Positions 1-13,500 of a stretch of 64,000 nucleotides of DNA are shown here, one piece after another. The translations under genes were made by a program, and so were the position numbers. How positions within the stretch are numbered: the stretch's first letter is position 1; the number at the start of each line of letters is the position of its first letter. The stretch comes from Dama dama (taxonomy: Eukaryota > Chordata > Mammalia > Artiodactyla > Cervidae). Below the pieces are notes generated by a model. That model was not told the DNA's origin. It saw only the letters and a list, made by a program, of their open reading frames with translations, and made no database searches. The stretch spans positions 35,201,001 to 35,265,000 of the forward strand of contig NC_083696.1 of the NCBI RefSeq assembly GCF_033118175.1. Direction: 5' to 3'.

Positions 1-716
1 GAGAAGGCAAATGAGACCAAGGTCACACAGTAATGAGTGGCAAAGCCCTGTTTCAAGCCTAGGTGTGTAGTCAAAGCCCATGCTCCTAACCATAACACTA
101 CACTGCCCCCTTTTGGGAGTTTGGAGAGTTGTCACTGAGCAACTTCTATCACAGGGTAACTAGTTAATTTCAACCCTAAACCCATACTTTTGGAACTTAA
201 AAACCCCAAGAAGCTATAATCCAGTTCCAGAGGAGTCAGACTGTGGACGGACACAGGGAAGGGAATTCAAGCTGGACTCCCCAGTGTCCCGGACTGCATG
301 TGTCTTGAAGGCTGTCTCTTATCTGTTTTCCATGAGCCCTTTGTAGCCTCCAGGGCTTAATGTAGGGTCCTGTTTTGAAGAGCTGGGGGGCCAGCCCTGG
401 AAATGGCCTGATCACAGTGTCCTAGGGAGCAAGCGTGGCCTGATTAAGATCCTAGGAAAGATCATTGAGAGGCGGAGAGTTTGTCTCTTTGTGATTTAGT
501 CACTAAAGATAGAGCTCTGCAAATTGGCTGCAAAGCTTTCCTGGGAAATTCAGACTCAGTGAGAGGGCAATATCTCTTGCTGATGATTAGAAAAACTCAA
601 GTTAGTTAACATCCCAAGCTCTTTTCTGTGGCCAAGGAAATTGGGATTGATGAATCCTTTAGACCAGATGGAAACAAAGTAAATGAAGACAGAGCAACAA
701 AGAATTACCATTTGCT

Positions 717-860
717 ATAGGTGTCAGGCATGCTGCAAAGCGTTTTATATACATTATTTCATTTAATTCTAACACTGGCCCTGGAAAGTAAAGGGATATT
801 AAGAAAGGTAATTTGCCAAAGGTCCTACAACCAGCTGGCCTTAAAACCATATAATCCACG
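717..860 (+). repeat. MIR SINE fragment
   Basis: Contains the MIR-like phrase GTGTCAGGCATGCTGCAAAGCG followed by ATTATTTCATTTAATTCT. A related MIR tail is at about 1-115. Confidence 0.5.
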
Positions 861-1249
861 TCTTCTGATTTCAAAACCTGAGTATCCCCCCAAACCCCTT
901 TTGATGAGGACATACATTATCACAGCCTCTCTGGAAAGAAACTGGCAATACAATGTATGCAAGACCACTGACCCCCTCAGCAGTCCTACTTCTAAGAATA
1001 CATTAAACTGAAGAAATAGACAAGTATATAAAGATATTATAATAGTTATAAATAAATATATATCTAATATTATGTAATATTGTAACATTATAGTAGTTAT
1101 AAATAGCTGTAACATTATAATAGTGGGGGGGGGAGAAAAGAAAGCAAACAACATGAATCTCCATCAGTGGGGGTTGATTAAATAAATCATGGTACATCAT
1201 CCCACAGCATACATGCAGGCCAGCCTTTTAAAAGAAGGAAAGATCTAAT

Positions 1250-3586
1250 CCATTTGAATGCAGAGTTCCAAAGAATAGTAAGGAGAGATAAGAAAGCCTT
1301 CCTCAGCAATCACTGCAAAGAAATAGAGGAAAACAATAGACTAGGAAAGACTAGAGATCTCTTCAAGAAAATTAGAGATACCAAGGGAATATTTCATGCA
1401 AAGATGGGCTCAATAAAGGACAGAAACAGTAGGGACCTAACAGAAGCAGAAGATATTAAGAAGAGGTGGCAAGAATACACAGAAGAACTATACAAAAGAG
1501 ATCTTCATGACCCAGATAATCTCGATGATGTGATCACTCACCTAGAGCCAGACATCCTGGAATGTGAAGTCAAGTGGGCCTTAGGAAGCATCACTATGAA
1601 CAAAGCTAGTGGAGGTCATAGAATTCCAGTTGAGCTATTTCAAATCCTAAAAGATGATGCTGTGAAAGTGCTGCACTCAATATGTCAGCAAATTTGGAAA
1701 ACTCAGCAGTGGCCACAGGACTGGAAAAAGTGGAAAAACTGGAAAAAGTCAGTTTTCATTCCAATCTCAAAGGAAGGCAATGCCAAAGAATGCTCAAACT
1801 ACTGCACAATTGCACTCATCTCACACACTAGTAAAGTAATGCTCAAAATTCTCCAAGCCAGACTTCAGCAATATGTGAACCGTGAAGTTCCAGATGTTCA
1901 AGCTGATTTTAGAAAAGGCAAAGGAACCAGGGATCAAATTGCCAACGTTCACTGGATCATCAAAAAAGCAAGAGAGTTCCAGAAAAGCATCTATTTCTGC
2001 TTTATTGACTATGCCAAAGCCTTTGACTATGTGGATCACAATAAACTGTGGAAAATTCTGAAAGAGATGGGAATACCAGACCACCTGACCTGCCTCTTCA
2101 GAAACCTGTATGCAGGTCAGAAAGCTACAGTTAGAACTAGACATGGAACAACAGACTGGTTCCAAATAGGAAAAGGAATACATCAAGGCTGTATATTGTC
2201 ACCCTGCTTATTTAACTTCTGTGCAGAGTACATCATGAGAAATGCTGGGCTGGAAGAAGCACAAGCCGGAATCAAGATTGCCAGGAGAAATATCAATAAC
2301 CTCAGATATGCAGATGACACCACCCTTATGGCAGAAAGTGAAGAAAAACTAAAGAGCCTCTTGATGAAAGTGAAAGGAGAGAATGAAAAAGTTGGCTTAA
2401 AGCTCAACATTCAGAAAACTAAGACCATGGCATCCAGTCCCATCACTTCGTGGCAAATAGATGTTCCGAGAAACAGTGGCTGACTTTAGTTTTTTGGGCT
2501 CCAAAATTACTGCAGGTGGTGATTGCAGCCATGAAATTAAAAGACGCTTATCCCTTGTGTCAGGTGAGTGTATGCTCCTCAGTTCTTTGTCTCATCACAA
2601 CAAAAATTTGGAATGACGGACATTAAAGCCCCCTCGGCGGGTCACAGCTCTCAGGTCTTGGACAGACTGTATTATAGCTCTCAGGTCTCGAACGGACCGC
2701 GTTATAGCTCTTAAATAAATCAGTGTTACAGCTCAGTATTACAGCTGTATTTTATTTAGATAATAGCAGGAAAATCCATCTTCAAGGCGTGAGGGCACGT
2801 CTATCCAAAGACGTGAAGAGAAGAGCGCCCCATCATGCGGGAGAGAGAGAGAGAAGAGGGCTTTGGCTCCTCTTTTTTGTATGTTTTTCTGTCCCTGGGC
2901 CTGTCCTATGTAAATTGGGCCAGCCAGGAGTGTTGTTTGTTTTACCTGAAGTTCTCACTCCGGTCCTCGGACCTTCCTTTGTTCTATTTTTGTGGGCTTT
3001 TCCTTCCAGGTCTTTTAGCCACTGCCATTCTGGACTCTTTTTCCCTATTCTCACTACCTAACACTTGGAAGGAAAGTTATGACCAACCTAGACAGCATAT
3101 TAAAAAGCAGAAACATTACTTTGTCAACAAAGGTCTGTCTAGTGAAGGCTATGGTTTTTCCAGTGGTCATGTATGGATGTGAGAGTTACACTATAAAGAA
3201 AGCTGAGCGCCGAAGAATTGATGCTTTTGAACTGTGGTGTTGGAGAAGACTCTTGAGAGTCCCTTGGACTGCAAGGAGATCCAACCAGTCCATCCTAAAG
3301 GAAATTAGTCCTGGGTGTTCATTGGTGGGACTGATGTTGAAGCTGAAACTCCAATACTTTGGCCACCTGATGCAGAGAGCTAACTAATTTGAAAAGACCC
3401 TGATGTTGGGAAAGATTGAAGGCAGGAGGAGAAGGGGACAACAGAGGATGAGATCGTTGGATGGCGTCACCAACTCGATGGACATGAGTTTGGGTGAACT
3501 CCGGGAGTTGGTGATGGACAGGCAGGCCTGGCACACTGCGGTTCATGGGGTCGCAAAGAGTCGGACATTACTGAGCGACTGAAGTG
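1250..3586 (+). mobile_element. BovB (RTE) LINE, 5'-truncated, split by a solo LTR
   Basis: The reverse transcriptase frame (1254-2483, 409 codons) includes FIDYAKAFDYVDH, the catalytic RYADDTTLMAES and the end of the palm. The endonuclease half is missing. The 3' part resumes at 3068 (TNLDSILKSRN, YGCESYTIKKAE) and ends TGAGCGACTGAAGTG. It is flanked by a 10-bp target-site duplication AAGATCTAAT (1240-1249 and 3587-3596). Excluding the LTR, about 1.8 kb of the 3.2-kb element remains. A small tandem expansion (KKWKNWKKS, near 1720-1750) is unusual for BovB. Not autonomous. Confidence 0.95.
2558..3063. mobile_element. Solo LTR of an endogenous retrovirus inside BovB
   Basis: A 506-bp insert begins TGTCAGG and ends CTAACA, with 5'-TG...CA-3' ends. 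It is flanked by a 4-bp duplication CTTG (2554-2557, 3064-3067). The BovB sequence resumes exactly across it when compared with the copy at 38490-38530. An AATAAA lies at 2714-2719 and an internal repeated unit (TATAGCTCTCAGGTCT) at about 2648-2712. No viral coding sequence is present. A 4-bp duplication fits a class I (gamma-like) element; family and orientation are not determined. Confidence 0.85.
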
Positions 3587-4675
3587 AAGATCTAATACAG
3601 ATTAGCATGGGAAGATGTTCAAGATATATATTTTTTATTTTGGTAAAATACATATAAAAGTTAACATTCTCACATACATTTGGAATATGGATGATCTGAT
3701 TAATCTATGTTTAAATTTATATATACATTAAAAAAATCTAAAAATATGTAACAGACTGGTAACAGTTCTGACTTACAAGGGAACTTTCACATTCTTCTAT
3801 GTATTTGAATTTATTGTAACCAACTGATGGAAATCAGCATTAGGTTTTCTCTAAATCATTTTCCCCCATTTTAGGAAACAAGTGGTGAAAATCATTTTCT
3901 TTCTACTGTGTCATTGTCTACCCTGGAGATTAGCTCTTGCCTCATAATTCCCACATTTTCTAAGCAGACATGCAACAAATCGGTGAGATGAATTGGCTAC
4001 GGAGATGCTGCCAGATACTTGTATGCCACTTGTCTGACTGATCTAGCCCCTGCTGGGCACCTCCAGCTTTCGTTTGGCTGCATTTGACCCAATTCTTCTC
4101 ACTTCCTTCTCAAGTTTTGCAGAACCCTGAAGATTTCAGGAGGCAGAGCATGTCTTTGAGAATGGAAAGCCACCTGCATTGATCAGATACACTCCTCTTC
4201 TCTCCTGGTTAGGTATGCGCCTTCTCACCTTCACCACAAAAGAAAAACATGGGGGCAAAATTGTTCTCACACTCCCCAAGGCAAGGATGTGATGACTGGT
4301 GTGTCAGTTTTCTGAGTGGTTCTCTTTGGCTCCTGGCCTTTCTCCCTTTGATGCTGTGATTCTCAGTGTGGCCCTTTTGTGTGGTAGAGTAGGGAAGGGG
4401 TCAGGAGACTTAGGACCAAGCCCGAGCTGGAGGACTTCAGGGAAGCTGCTTAGCTTTACAGGGTGTCAGTTTTTTCTCTATCAAATTGGGATAAACAATA
4501 GATGCTGGATTTTTAGGGCAGTGAAAATACTGTTTGATACCATAGTGATGGATACATGTCATTTTACGTTTGTTCAAACCCAGAGTGTACAACACCAAGA
4601 ATGAGCCCTAATGTGAACTATGGATTTGGGGTGATTATGATAAGTCGGTATAGTCCATCAATTTTAACAAATGTA

Positions 4676-7120
4676 CAGACATACCTCAGAGACATTGTGG
4701 GTTTGGTTCCAGACCACTGCAATAAAGCAGATGTTGTGATAAAGGGAGTTACACACATTTTTTTTTTATTCCCAGTACATGTAAAAGTTATATTTACACT
4801 ACTTTACTGTAGTCTATTAGGGCTTCCTAGGTGGCTCAGTGGCAAAGAATCTGCCTGCCAATGCAGGAGATGCTGGTTCAATCCCTGGGTTGGGAAGATC
4901 CCCTGGAGAAGGAAATGGCAACCCACTCCAGTATTCTTGCCTGGAGAATCCCATGGACAGAGGAAACTGACAGACTACAGTCCCTGGGGTTGCAAAGAGT
5001 CAGATACAGCTGAGCGACTGAGCACATGCATCTGGTCTATCAAGTGTGCAATAGCATTATGTCTTAAAAAGACAATATATATACCTTAATTTATAAATGT
5101 GTGCATTGAGGGAGGCTGTTGTGGAAGTTTCTCAAAATAAGACAAAGAATTTGCCACATTGTTTGGCTCTTCCTTTCGTGAACAATTTTTCTATAGCATT
5201 TGATGCTATTTGATAACATTTTACCCACAGTAGAGCCTCTTTCAAAATTGGAGTCAGTTTTCTCAAGTCCTACCACTGCTTTATCAACTAAGTTTATGCA
5301 ATATTCTAAGTCCTTTGTTATCACGTCAACAATCTTTACAGCATCTTCACCAGTGGTAGATTTCATCTCAAGAAACCTCTTTTCTTTGCTCATCCATAAG
5401 ACGCAACTCCTCATCCATTAAAGCTTATGATGAGATGGCAGCAATTCAGTCCCATCTTCAAGTCCCACTTCTAATTCTATTTCTCTTGTTCTTCCTCCAC
5501 ATCTGCAGTTATTCTTCACTGAAACCTTGAACCCCTCAAAGTCATCTGTAAGAGCTGGAATCAGCTTCTTCCAAACTCCTTGATATTGATATTTTTACCA
5601 CTTCCCATGAATCACAAATGTTCTTAATGGTATCTAGAATGAAAATCCTTTCTAAAAGATTTTCAACCTACTTTGTTCAGATTCATCAGTGAAATCACTC
5701 TCTATGTCAGCAATAGCCTTACAAAATGTATTTAAGTAGTAAAACTTGGAAGTCAGAATTACCCCTTGATCCATAGACTGCAGAATGGATGTTGTGTGAG
5801 CAGGCATGAAAACAACATTAATCTCATTGTACATCATCAGAGCTCTTGGGTGACCAGGTGCAGTGTCAGTGAACATGAATATTTTGAAAGGAATCTTTTT
5901 TCCTAAGTAGTAGGTCTCAACAGTGGGCTGGAACAGTTGTGCTGTTATCCAGGCTTTGTTGTTCCATTTATAGAGCACAGGCAGAGTAGATTTAGCATAA
6001 TTCTTAAGGATTTTTGGAATGGTAAGTGATCATCGGCTTCAACTTAAAGTCCCTGGATGCATTACCCCATAACAAGAGAGTCAGCCTGTCCTCTATCGAG
6101 TTTTGAAGCCAAGCATTGACTTCTCCTCTAGCCATGAAAGTCCTAGATGGCATCTTCTTCCAATACAAGACTGTTCCATCTACTCTATTGAGCATCTGTT
6201 TTTTAGTGTAGCCACCTTCATTCATTATCTTAGCTATATCTTCTGGGTGACTTGTGGCAGCTTCTACGTTAGCACTCGCTGCTTCAGCTTGCACGTCTAT
6301 GTTCTGGAGACAGCTTCTCTTAAACTTCATGAACCAAAAACTCTGCTAGCTTCAAACATTTCTTCTGCAGCTTCCTTACCTTTCTCCGCCTTCATAGAAT
6401 TGAAGAGTTAGGGCCTTGCTCTGGCCTAGGATTTGGCTTGAGGGAATATTGTGGTTGGTTTAATCTTCTATCCACACCACTAAAGCTTTCTTTATATTAT
6501 CAATAAGGCTGTTTCATTTTATTATCATTCCTGTGTTCACTAGTACTTTTGATTTCCTTCAAGAACTTTGTGTTTGCATTCACTTGCCTAACTGTTTGGG
6601 GCAAGAGGCTGTTTTCAGCCTGTCTCAGCTTTGGACAACATTCTTCACTAAGCTTAACCTTTTCCAGCTTTTCACTTAAAGTGAAAGAAATCTGATCCTT
6701 CCTTCTACTTGAACACTTAGAGGCTGTTGTGGGCTATTAATTGGCCTAATTTCAATATTGTGTCTCAGAGAGTAGGGAGGCCCAAGGAAAGAGAGAGAGA
6801 CAGGGGAACAGCCAGTTGGTGGAGCAGCCAGAGTACACACTACATTTATTAAGTTCATCATCTTATATGGGTATAGTTTTTGGTGCCCCCAAACGATCAG
6901 TAATCACTGATCACTGATCACAGATCACCATAATAAATATAATAATGATGAAAATGTTTGAAATACTGCGAGAACTACTAAAATTTGACCCAGAGACATG
7001 AAGTGAGCAAATGCTGTTGGAAAAATGGTTCCAATTGTCTTGCTTGATGCAGGTTCACCACAAACCTTCAATTTGTAAAAAATGCAGTATTTGCGAAGCA
7101 CAATAAAAGTGGTAAGCCTG
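4676..7120 (-). mobile_element. Tigger1-like DNA transposon (pogo/Tc1-mariner), transposase on minus strand
   Basis: Terminal inverted repeats CAGACATACCTC (4676) and, reversed, CAGGCTTACCAC (7120) are bounded by TA duplications (4674-4675, 7121-7122). Minus-strand frames keep pogo-type DDE transposase fragments: 5652-5978 with APGHPRALMMYNEI and PAHTTSILQSMDQGVI, and 6004-6330 with GGYTKKQMLNRVDGTVLYWK. Frames are broken by stops and indels, so the transposase is dead. A SINE is inserted at 4820-5034. Such elements were active early in placental mammals. Confidence 0.9.
4820..5034 (+). mobile_element. Bov-tA SINE inside Tigger
   Basis: tRNA-derived head (GGGCTTCCTAGGTGGCTCAG) followed by the Bov-A body (CCCACTCCAGTATTCTTGCC). 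Flanked by GTCTATTA / GTCTATCA duplications (4812-4819, 5035-5042). Confidence 0.92.
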
Positions 7121-7739
7121 TATCACACTGGTGGGAATGTTGACAATGGGGGAGGCTATGCATATGCGGAAGTAGGGGGTATATAGAAAATCTCTGTGCC
7201 TTTCCCTCAATTTTGCTGTGAACCTAAAAAAATTAATATTAATAATAATAACAATATAAAGATGCTGTTTCTATCTCTTAGGATTATCAGAGATTAAGTG
7301 AGGTAATATTAAGCGGAAAGGCTTTGAAAGCATAAGTGCAATACACATATCAAGATATGTATTTTTTTCTGAATTTAACCTTTTCTGATTTGTATTATAA
7401 AGTCTAAAGTCATAAGCATGTCTCTAAATCTGTTTGCTGTGATAGGGAGATGTAGGAGAGATACTGAACAATCTCAAAAGGTCACTTCATTCTTAACCAG
7501 CCTGAGGAAGGGGGAGGGCAGAGGAGAGTAGAGACTCATTTTGTATCTTAACCTCTTCTGTATTGTTTTAATTTCCCCCATCAACGCGTATTACTTTTGT
7601 AAGTTAAAGAAACCAATAAAGTTTTTTTAATGGCTTAAAATGACACACTAGTCTGAGTCTGCCAATGCCTTCCTTGATCTTGAATTCCCTAGACTCCAGA
7701 ACCATGAGAAATAAATTTATTTTGTTTATTAAAAAAAAA

Positions 7740-8110
7740 AAGACACACTAGTTAGGACCAGAGGCAGAAATAGGAAGTCATCTGCATATAGGGCTGACAG
7801 CTGGAACAAAGAGAACAAAGGATTTGGAAAGATGAGTAATTGGAGAAGCAGCCAGATTGGTAAAACGTTGTTACAACTATTGAATGTCAGGTCAAGGAGT
7901 TTTTAAGTGGTGGGAGCCATTGAAGGGTCTTGCACAAGGAGATGCTGTAATCAGAGCAGTGTTTAATTCCCAGAAGAGTAATTTAAGAGCAATGCACAGG
8001 GTAAGTTGAAAGAAGAGACACATTGGGGTGATAAGTGGGTCACCAGTGTAGTGGGCCTGGAATAAGATGATAAGGACCTGAAGCAAGATCTTGGCTGAAA
8101 GAATGCTTTT
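7740..8110 (+). repeat. Ancient interspersed repeat (L2-like)
   Basis: Phrases such as GGGAGCCATTGAAGGGTCTTG and AGGAGATGCTGTAATCAGAGC resemble a common ancient mammalian repeat, also seen at 61080-61480. The family name is uncertain. Confidence 0.3.
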
Positions 8111-10236
8111 TAAAAAAAGATAAATGTTAGATATTTTGAAGAAAGTGCTACCATAGGTTCATGATTAACTTGCCAGAAAGATTAAGGAAAAAGAAATGGG
8201 TCAAAATGACCCCACAGACAGGTCAAAAAGACAGGAGCCAACTTGAAAGAGCTCCCAGTGGCCAAAACTGGAACAATTTAAGCAACAAAATAAATAACAG
8301 TTGCATTGGATTATAACCGGCCCCAGGGATATTAATATACATAAATCCATACTGAGAAGAATGAATGACTTAATACATAAATAAATAAACTGAGAAGGAA
8401 CAAGTGTTCCTTTCAGAAGAATTCCAATTTTTTATGTAAAAAAAAAGCTTATTAAAATTTAAAGTTTACATTTATTTATAAAAAGAATGAGGAAAATTTT
8501 AAAATAGCCATTAGAACATCATAATACATATTGCTGCTGGCAAGATCCACTGATTGCTAAAAACTAGTGGGTGAGACTTTAAGGAGAAACAAGATATTTG
8601 CGTAGTCTATCAGAATCTCTCCCAAAATTTGTATTGTTTACTGTGGTAGTTTTAACATATGTCCATAAATTCTTTGATCCTCTTCCCTCTAGGAAGTAAA
8701 ACTTAATTCCCTTGCCCTTGAGCGTGGCCTGGAGCTAGTGACTTGTTTTTAACTAGTAGAATATAGTCAGAATAAGAGAAAAATTGTAACTTGATAGGGG
8801 AGAAATCTGGCAAACACCACCCTAAGTGATTAGTTAACATCACCAGCATTAAGTCATGTTCCCCTGATATCCTGTGATGAGAAAGACACATCACCTATAT
8901 AGTGTTCTTCCAAGAAATCCCATAGCCTCAGTCTAATCATGAGAGAATGATAGATAAATAGAAATTGAGGGAACATTCTAGAAAATGCCTGATCTTTTCG
9001 GTCATTTCTACTCCTGAAAGCCAAGAAATGACTGAGAAACTCAGGTGACCATGGAGACATGTCAATGAAATGCAACTTGGATCCTGGGACAGAAAAGGGG
9101 ATATCAGTGGAAAAACTGGAGAGATTGCACAGAGTCTGCAGTTTAGTGAATAGTATTGATTTAATCAGTGAGCCATGGTTCTACAAGACGCTAACATTAG
9201 GAAAACCTGGGTGAAAGGTATATAACTTTCTCAGCACTGTCTTCACAACTTTCTGTAAACAAAATTATTTCAAAGCTAAAAGGTTTTTTGAGTTTATTTA
9301 ACTGGGAAAGTGGTTGTGCTATTAACAAAATAAGGGTAGTTAAAAGGAAGAACTAGCCTGGGGAGAGGGGCATGACATCAGTGAATCTAGTAGACAATTG
9401 GAAATGTGGGTCTGGAGCTTAAGAGAGCAGTGAGAGAGATCAATTTGAGAGTAAAACCCATAGAGAGATTGCTTGAAATAATAAGTTTACGTTACTATTG
9501 TATTTCCACGTGCCAGGAGAGGCCATGTGGAAAGAGAGACAGCGGCCTTACTGAGAAAGTCATCTATATCTGGAGCATGAGAGGAGGAGCCACGGGGAGG
9601 ATGGTCAAAACAAATAGGGATAGAATGTTTTTATACAAGCCAAGAGAAAACAGAATGTCTAGAAAGATCTGGTCAGCACTGCCCAAGATCGCCTGAGAAA
9701 AGATGATTGGATTTTAACTGGGAAGTCAGTATCAGAACAGGAGAGGTGGGGGGAACTCAGCCAGGACTCAGGCATCAAGGGAGCAGGCTCAGCCAGGCAA
9801 ACAGTCTTGTGTAGGTGCCAAGAGGAAGGAGCCCGTGGAGGAGAGTGGGACACTCAAGGGCAGAGGGGTAGAAAGTGCTGGCCAGAGCAAGTGGGCCAGC
9901 GGGCTGTGGCCTAAAGCTCAGTAAGAGGAGAGGACCTTGACCTCTGATGGCAGGAAGCCCCTGCTTTCTCCTGTCTGCAGGACTCAGGCTGAAAGCTAGA
10001 TGCCCTGGATCAAGGACTGCTATTTACCGCCCTGAACTTGAAGGCCATTCTCTTTCCCAAGACCCAGCTTATCCCTACAGGGGCCTAGAAAGTTGGGCCA
10101 GATGGGAAATGAAGAAAACTGAACTTACTCATCTTCTCTTCAGCTTTTATCTGAGATGGAAAAGAATCTATATTTTAAAACTGGGCATTAAATAGTATTA
10201 CAAAATGATTTCTATGAGGGTGTATGTATGTATGAT

Positions 10237-10450
10237 AAGAGCTACTCCTTTATTGACTGCTTACCATATGTCAGGGCCTGTGCTAAGCACTTTAATCCCA
10301 TTTAATTCTTCCAACAACCCTGTGAGATGGGTACTATTACTTTTCCCATGTTGAAGATGAAAAACAGACTCAGAGATATAAGAAATTTTATTAAGACCAC
10401 ACAGATAAGTAAATGGCAGAGCTAAGGATTACTCATGCTTTTAACCACTG
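10237..10450 (+). repeat. MIR SINE
   Basis: A good MIR core: TTACCATATGTCAGGGCCTGTGCTAAGC, then CCAACAACCCTGTGAGATGGGTACTATT and AAATGGCAGAGCTAAGGATT. Confidence 0.75.
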
Positions 10451-10499
10451 CACTCTACTGCCTCTTACTGACAACTCACATGGGTGTGCACACATACAT

Positions 10500-10534
10500 G
10501 CACGCACACACATACACACACACACACACACACA
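10500..10534. repeat. (CA)n microsatellite
   Basis: A CA-rich tract ending in an uninterrupted run of ACACAC units. Confidence 0.85.
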
Positions 10535-13500
10535 AGGATCCAGGCTGTGTGCCAGGAGATTTACATTGGCTATAGCTCCAGATGATTGGATTAAGGGTGA
10601 TGATTTTTTTCTTCTTCTTTTCTGCTTATCTGGACTTTGTGCAATGACTACAAATTCCTCTTGAATTCAGAAAAAGAAAGAAAGACTTTATTTGTTTAAC
10701 TTTTGATATTCTTTGCCGAATTTCTGTAACATCCAGGATGGGAACAAAGCAGGTGCACTCTGCTCAAGCGTGGACAAAGGAGACTACCTTTGCTGCTGCA
10801 TACAGGCTCCGCAGTGACAGTCCAGAAGATCTGGCATTTGTGTGTATGCATGTGTGTGTCAGTGTGTGTGTGCACAGCCCCAAGCTGTCTGGGGATGTGT
10901 CACATGGAGAACTCTCTCCCTTCCCTCTGGCCACCTTGTCCCTGAGCCAGGCTCATTTGGTCCTGAGCTTCCGCAGGGACTGGGAGATATTTTCTCACAC
11001 ACACACACCAGTATCCTCAAACTCACCCCTTCTTGCAAAACTGGCCAGGGAGTGAGGCTGCTGGCGTGAAGCCCAGTCTGCAGCCATAGGGAGTGATTAG
11101 AGTCATGCTGGACCTACTTCAGACTGTGGGCCATGGGTCCAAGCAGGCAGTTGGTATCAGGCATGAGCAGAGAGCAGCCAGAAGCATTTAAGATTTGCAT
11201 TAACTGACAGGCAGGGCTCTTGGTCAAAGTCACCCAGGTCTTCAGATGAAGGCGGTTCAGGACCCTGGACAGCTCCTAAAAGCGCCTGGTCGCTGCCAGG
11301 TCTGAGAAGTCTAGGTGCCTGAGTCCTTCAGGCACTTACTTATTGGATGCTGAGCCACTTTCCTGCACATGTCTCTAGTTGTGAAAGGGGTCTGGCCTCT
11401 TCTCTTTCCAATATTAGTCCTATGGATCCAGGGACTCCCCCTTAATTCCTCCAGCCCCTGCCCCACCCCATATCACCCCCATACACATCTAGCCAGACTG
11501 AGCTCTCTGCTGAGGTCTCCATCACTGTGAAAGTGACATAAGCCTTCAAGACAAGCATGTCATGTCCTGAGCTGTCCTTGATCAGGAGATATTACCCTGT
11601 TACCTCTGGGCTGTAGGACACTGAGTGAGTGGGGGTGTGGGAGTGGTAAGAGTCTAGTAGAGCAAGAAACGTTAAAAGAGCCTTTGTCTCTAATAGTCCT
11701 CTTCAGTCTGAGAGTAGAGGGTATGAGACAGGGGAAACGGGAAGCACTGAGCAGGTTTCAAGGTCTGAAGCTGGAACCTTTCATGAGCTCTCACTGCATC
11801 TTCAGCCTGGCAGTGGGAAGACACTGGATTTAAAGACATCTTTTTTTAGGGGAAGGGCATTGACATCAGGTGGAGGGGGGCAGGTCAGTCAGCAAGTAGA
11901 AACAGAAACAAAACAGCCTGTCACTCCAACTCTAGACACGCACATGGCCCCTAGGTAGAGGAGAGTTAAATCAGCCCTATAGGGATGTCTCCTTCCTTAT
12001 GCCTCAAGTCATTTAAAGGAGGGATGTGTGTGAGGTGTCTGGAAGGGCAGAGAAATCATAATCATCTACTAGGGGCTGGACTTTCTAGCTGAAATTCCTC
12101 CTCTACCTCCAGGCCTCTCCTATGGGTGAATGAATCAGATACCGGCAAACGAGGTTACTGTGCGCTTTAATTGCCTGGGCAGGTCAGGAGGGGAAGTAAG
12201 TGCCTGCACTGAGCCGGAGTGAAAACACTCGGGATCCAAACCCTTCCCTCCTAGGCTCCCGGGTCCCTGACTGAAGGCAGTGTCTGAGCCCAGAGGCCAT
12301 TACATGCCTTCTCCTCAGAGAACCTGCTGGTCATGGAAGCAGGTGCTATAGCAATAGTGAAACCGCTAGGGAACAGCTGCAGGCGCCCTCCCTTAGCACC
12401 AGGCAGTCATAATGGAACAGGGAGAGGCCGGGAGGGGGAAGGAACATCCAGTGTTCGCTGAGGCCTGGGTGGACCTGGCAGAGTTTGGGCTGGAAGGACT
12501 AGGGCTAGTCCTCCTGGAGATGGGAGCATTAACAATGAAGCAACTGATTTATGGATGAAAAGAGGATCCGGATCCAGACCGTCCTCCAGCCTGGCCCCTC
12601 TCTTGCCCCTGGCTTCCAGGAGAGACCCTTACTATGGAGCTAAACACAGGCCTTTGACACACAGGGAAGCCTGGAGAAGGAATGAGAGCAGACAGGACTC
12701 TGCCAGATCCCAAGAGAGCTGTTTGTGTTGGGTTTTGTTCAAGTAGAACAGGCCTAACCTCAGCCAGGGCTTGCTTTTGGCTGTTCTCTCAGGGGCAAAG
12801 GCGCCCCATGCTTGCCTTCCTTACCTTGGATGCTCCATAGTCATTGTTTTCCTTAGGAGCAGTGATTATGTGACCACAGACCTTACTAAATTGAATACAA
12901 TCCTGAGTATTCAGAAGAGGAAACAGTTCAGAACTCAGGGGAGGGAGCAGCTGGCTGGAAAGAAGGGCTCATGAATTCTGATCCCAGGGCTGCCATCTGG
13001 CATCAACCCGGGACAACTCATTTACTCTCTGCCCTGGAGGCTCTTCCTAGAATCTCGGGGCCTGAATAAAAACAGATCTGGGCACTCCGAGAGTGAAACA
13101 ACCTGTCTAGACTCTCAAAGTCAGTGCAATCCACAGGCCCCACTCTGCAGCCAGAGGCTGTGTTTACTGTTCAGGGAGATTTCTCACATTTTTCTTTGCC
13201 ATCTCCTTGCCCTTATGTCTGACTCCCAAGAGCTCCCCTGCCTTGCGTGGTTCATGCCTGGTACACATGACTGCAAGCCCCAGGTTGTCAGAAAGCACTC
13301 TGAACAGACGGAGGAGCAGAGCAGGGACCCCCCCACCTCCCTCCAAAGGGCTTTCTGGTGGCTGGGATGCCAGGCGGGCTCCCTCCCACTCCTCTGACAC
13401 TTGACAGTAAGAGTTGGGCCTTATGCATATGGTGACAGGTGTGCTTATCTGCAAGCAGAGTCTGAGCCTGGCCCTTGAGTCATGTAGAAAGCTGTGTCTG

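Larger units (their letters stand above)
925..3720 (+). mobile_element. L1M-like relic split by BovB insertion
   Basis: Left flank (about 925-1239) ends with the L1M-type motif GGTTGATTAAATAAATCATG...CAGGCCAGCCTTTTAAAAGAA. The right flank (from 3597) continues GCATGGGAAGATGTTCAAGATATAT, as expected for the same old L1. The family call is from recall of consensus phrases and the ends are approximate. Confidence 0.45.

Noticed and set aside
4820..5034. tRNA gene
   Set aside because: The tRNA-like heads here and in all other SINEs carry Bov-A or CHR bodies and target duplications, so they are retroposons. No true tRNA cloverleaf was found in the window.
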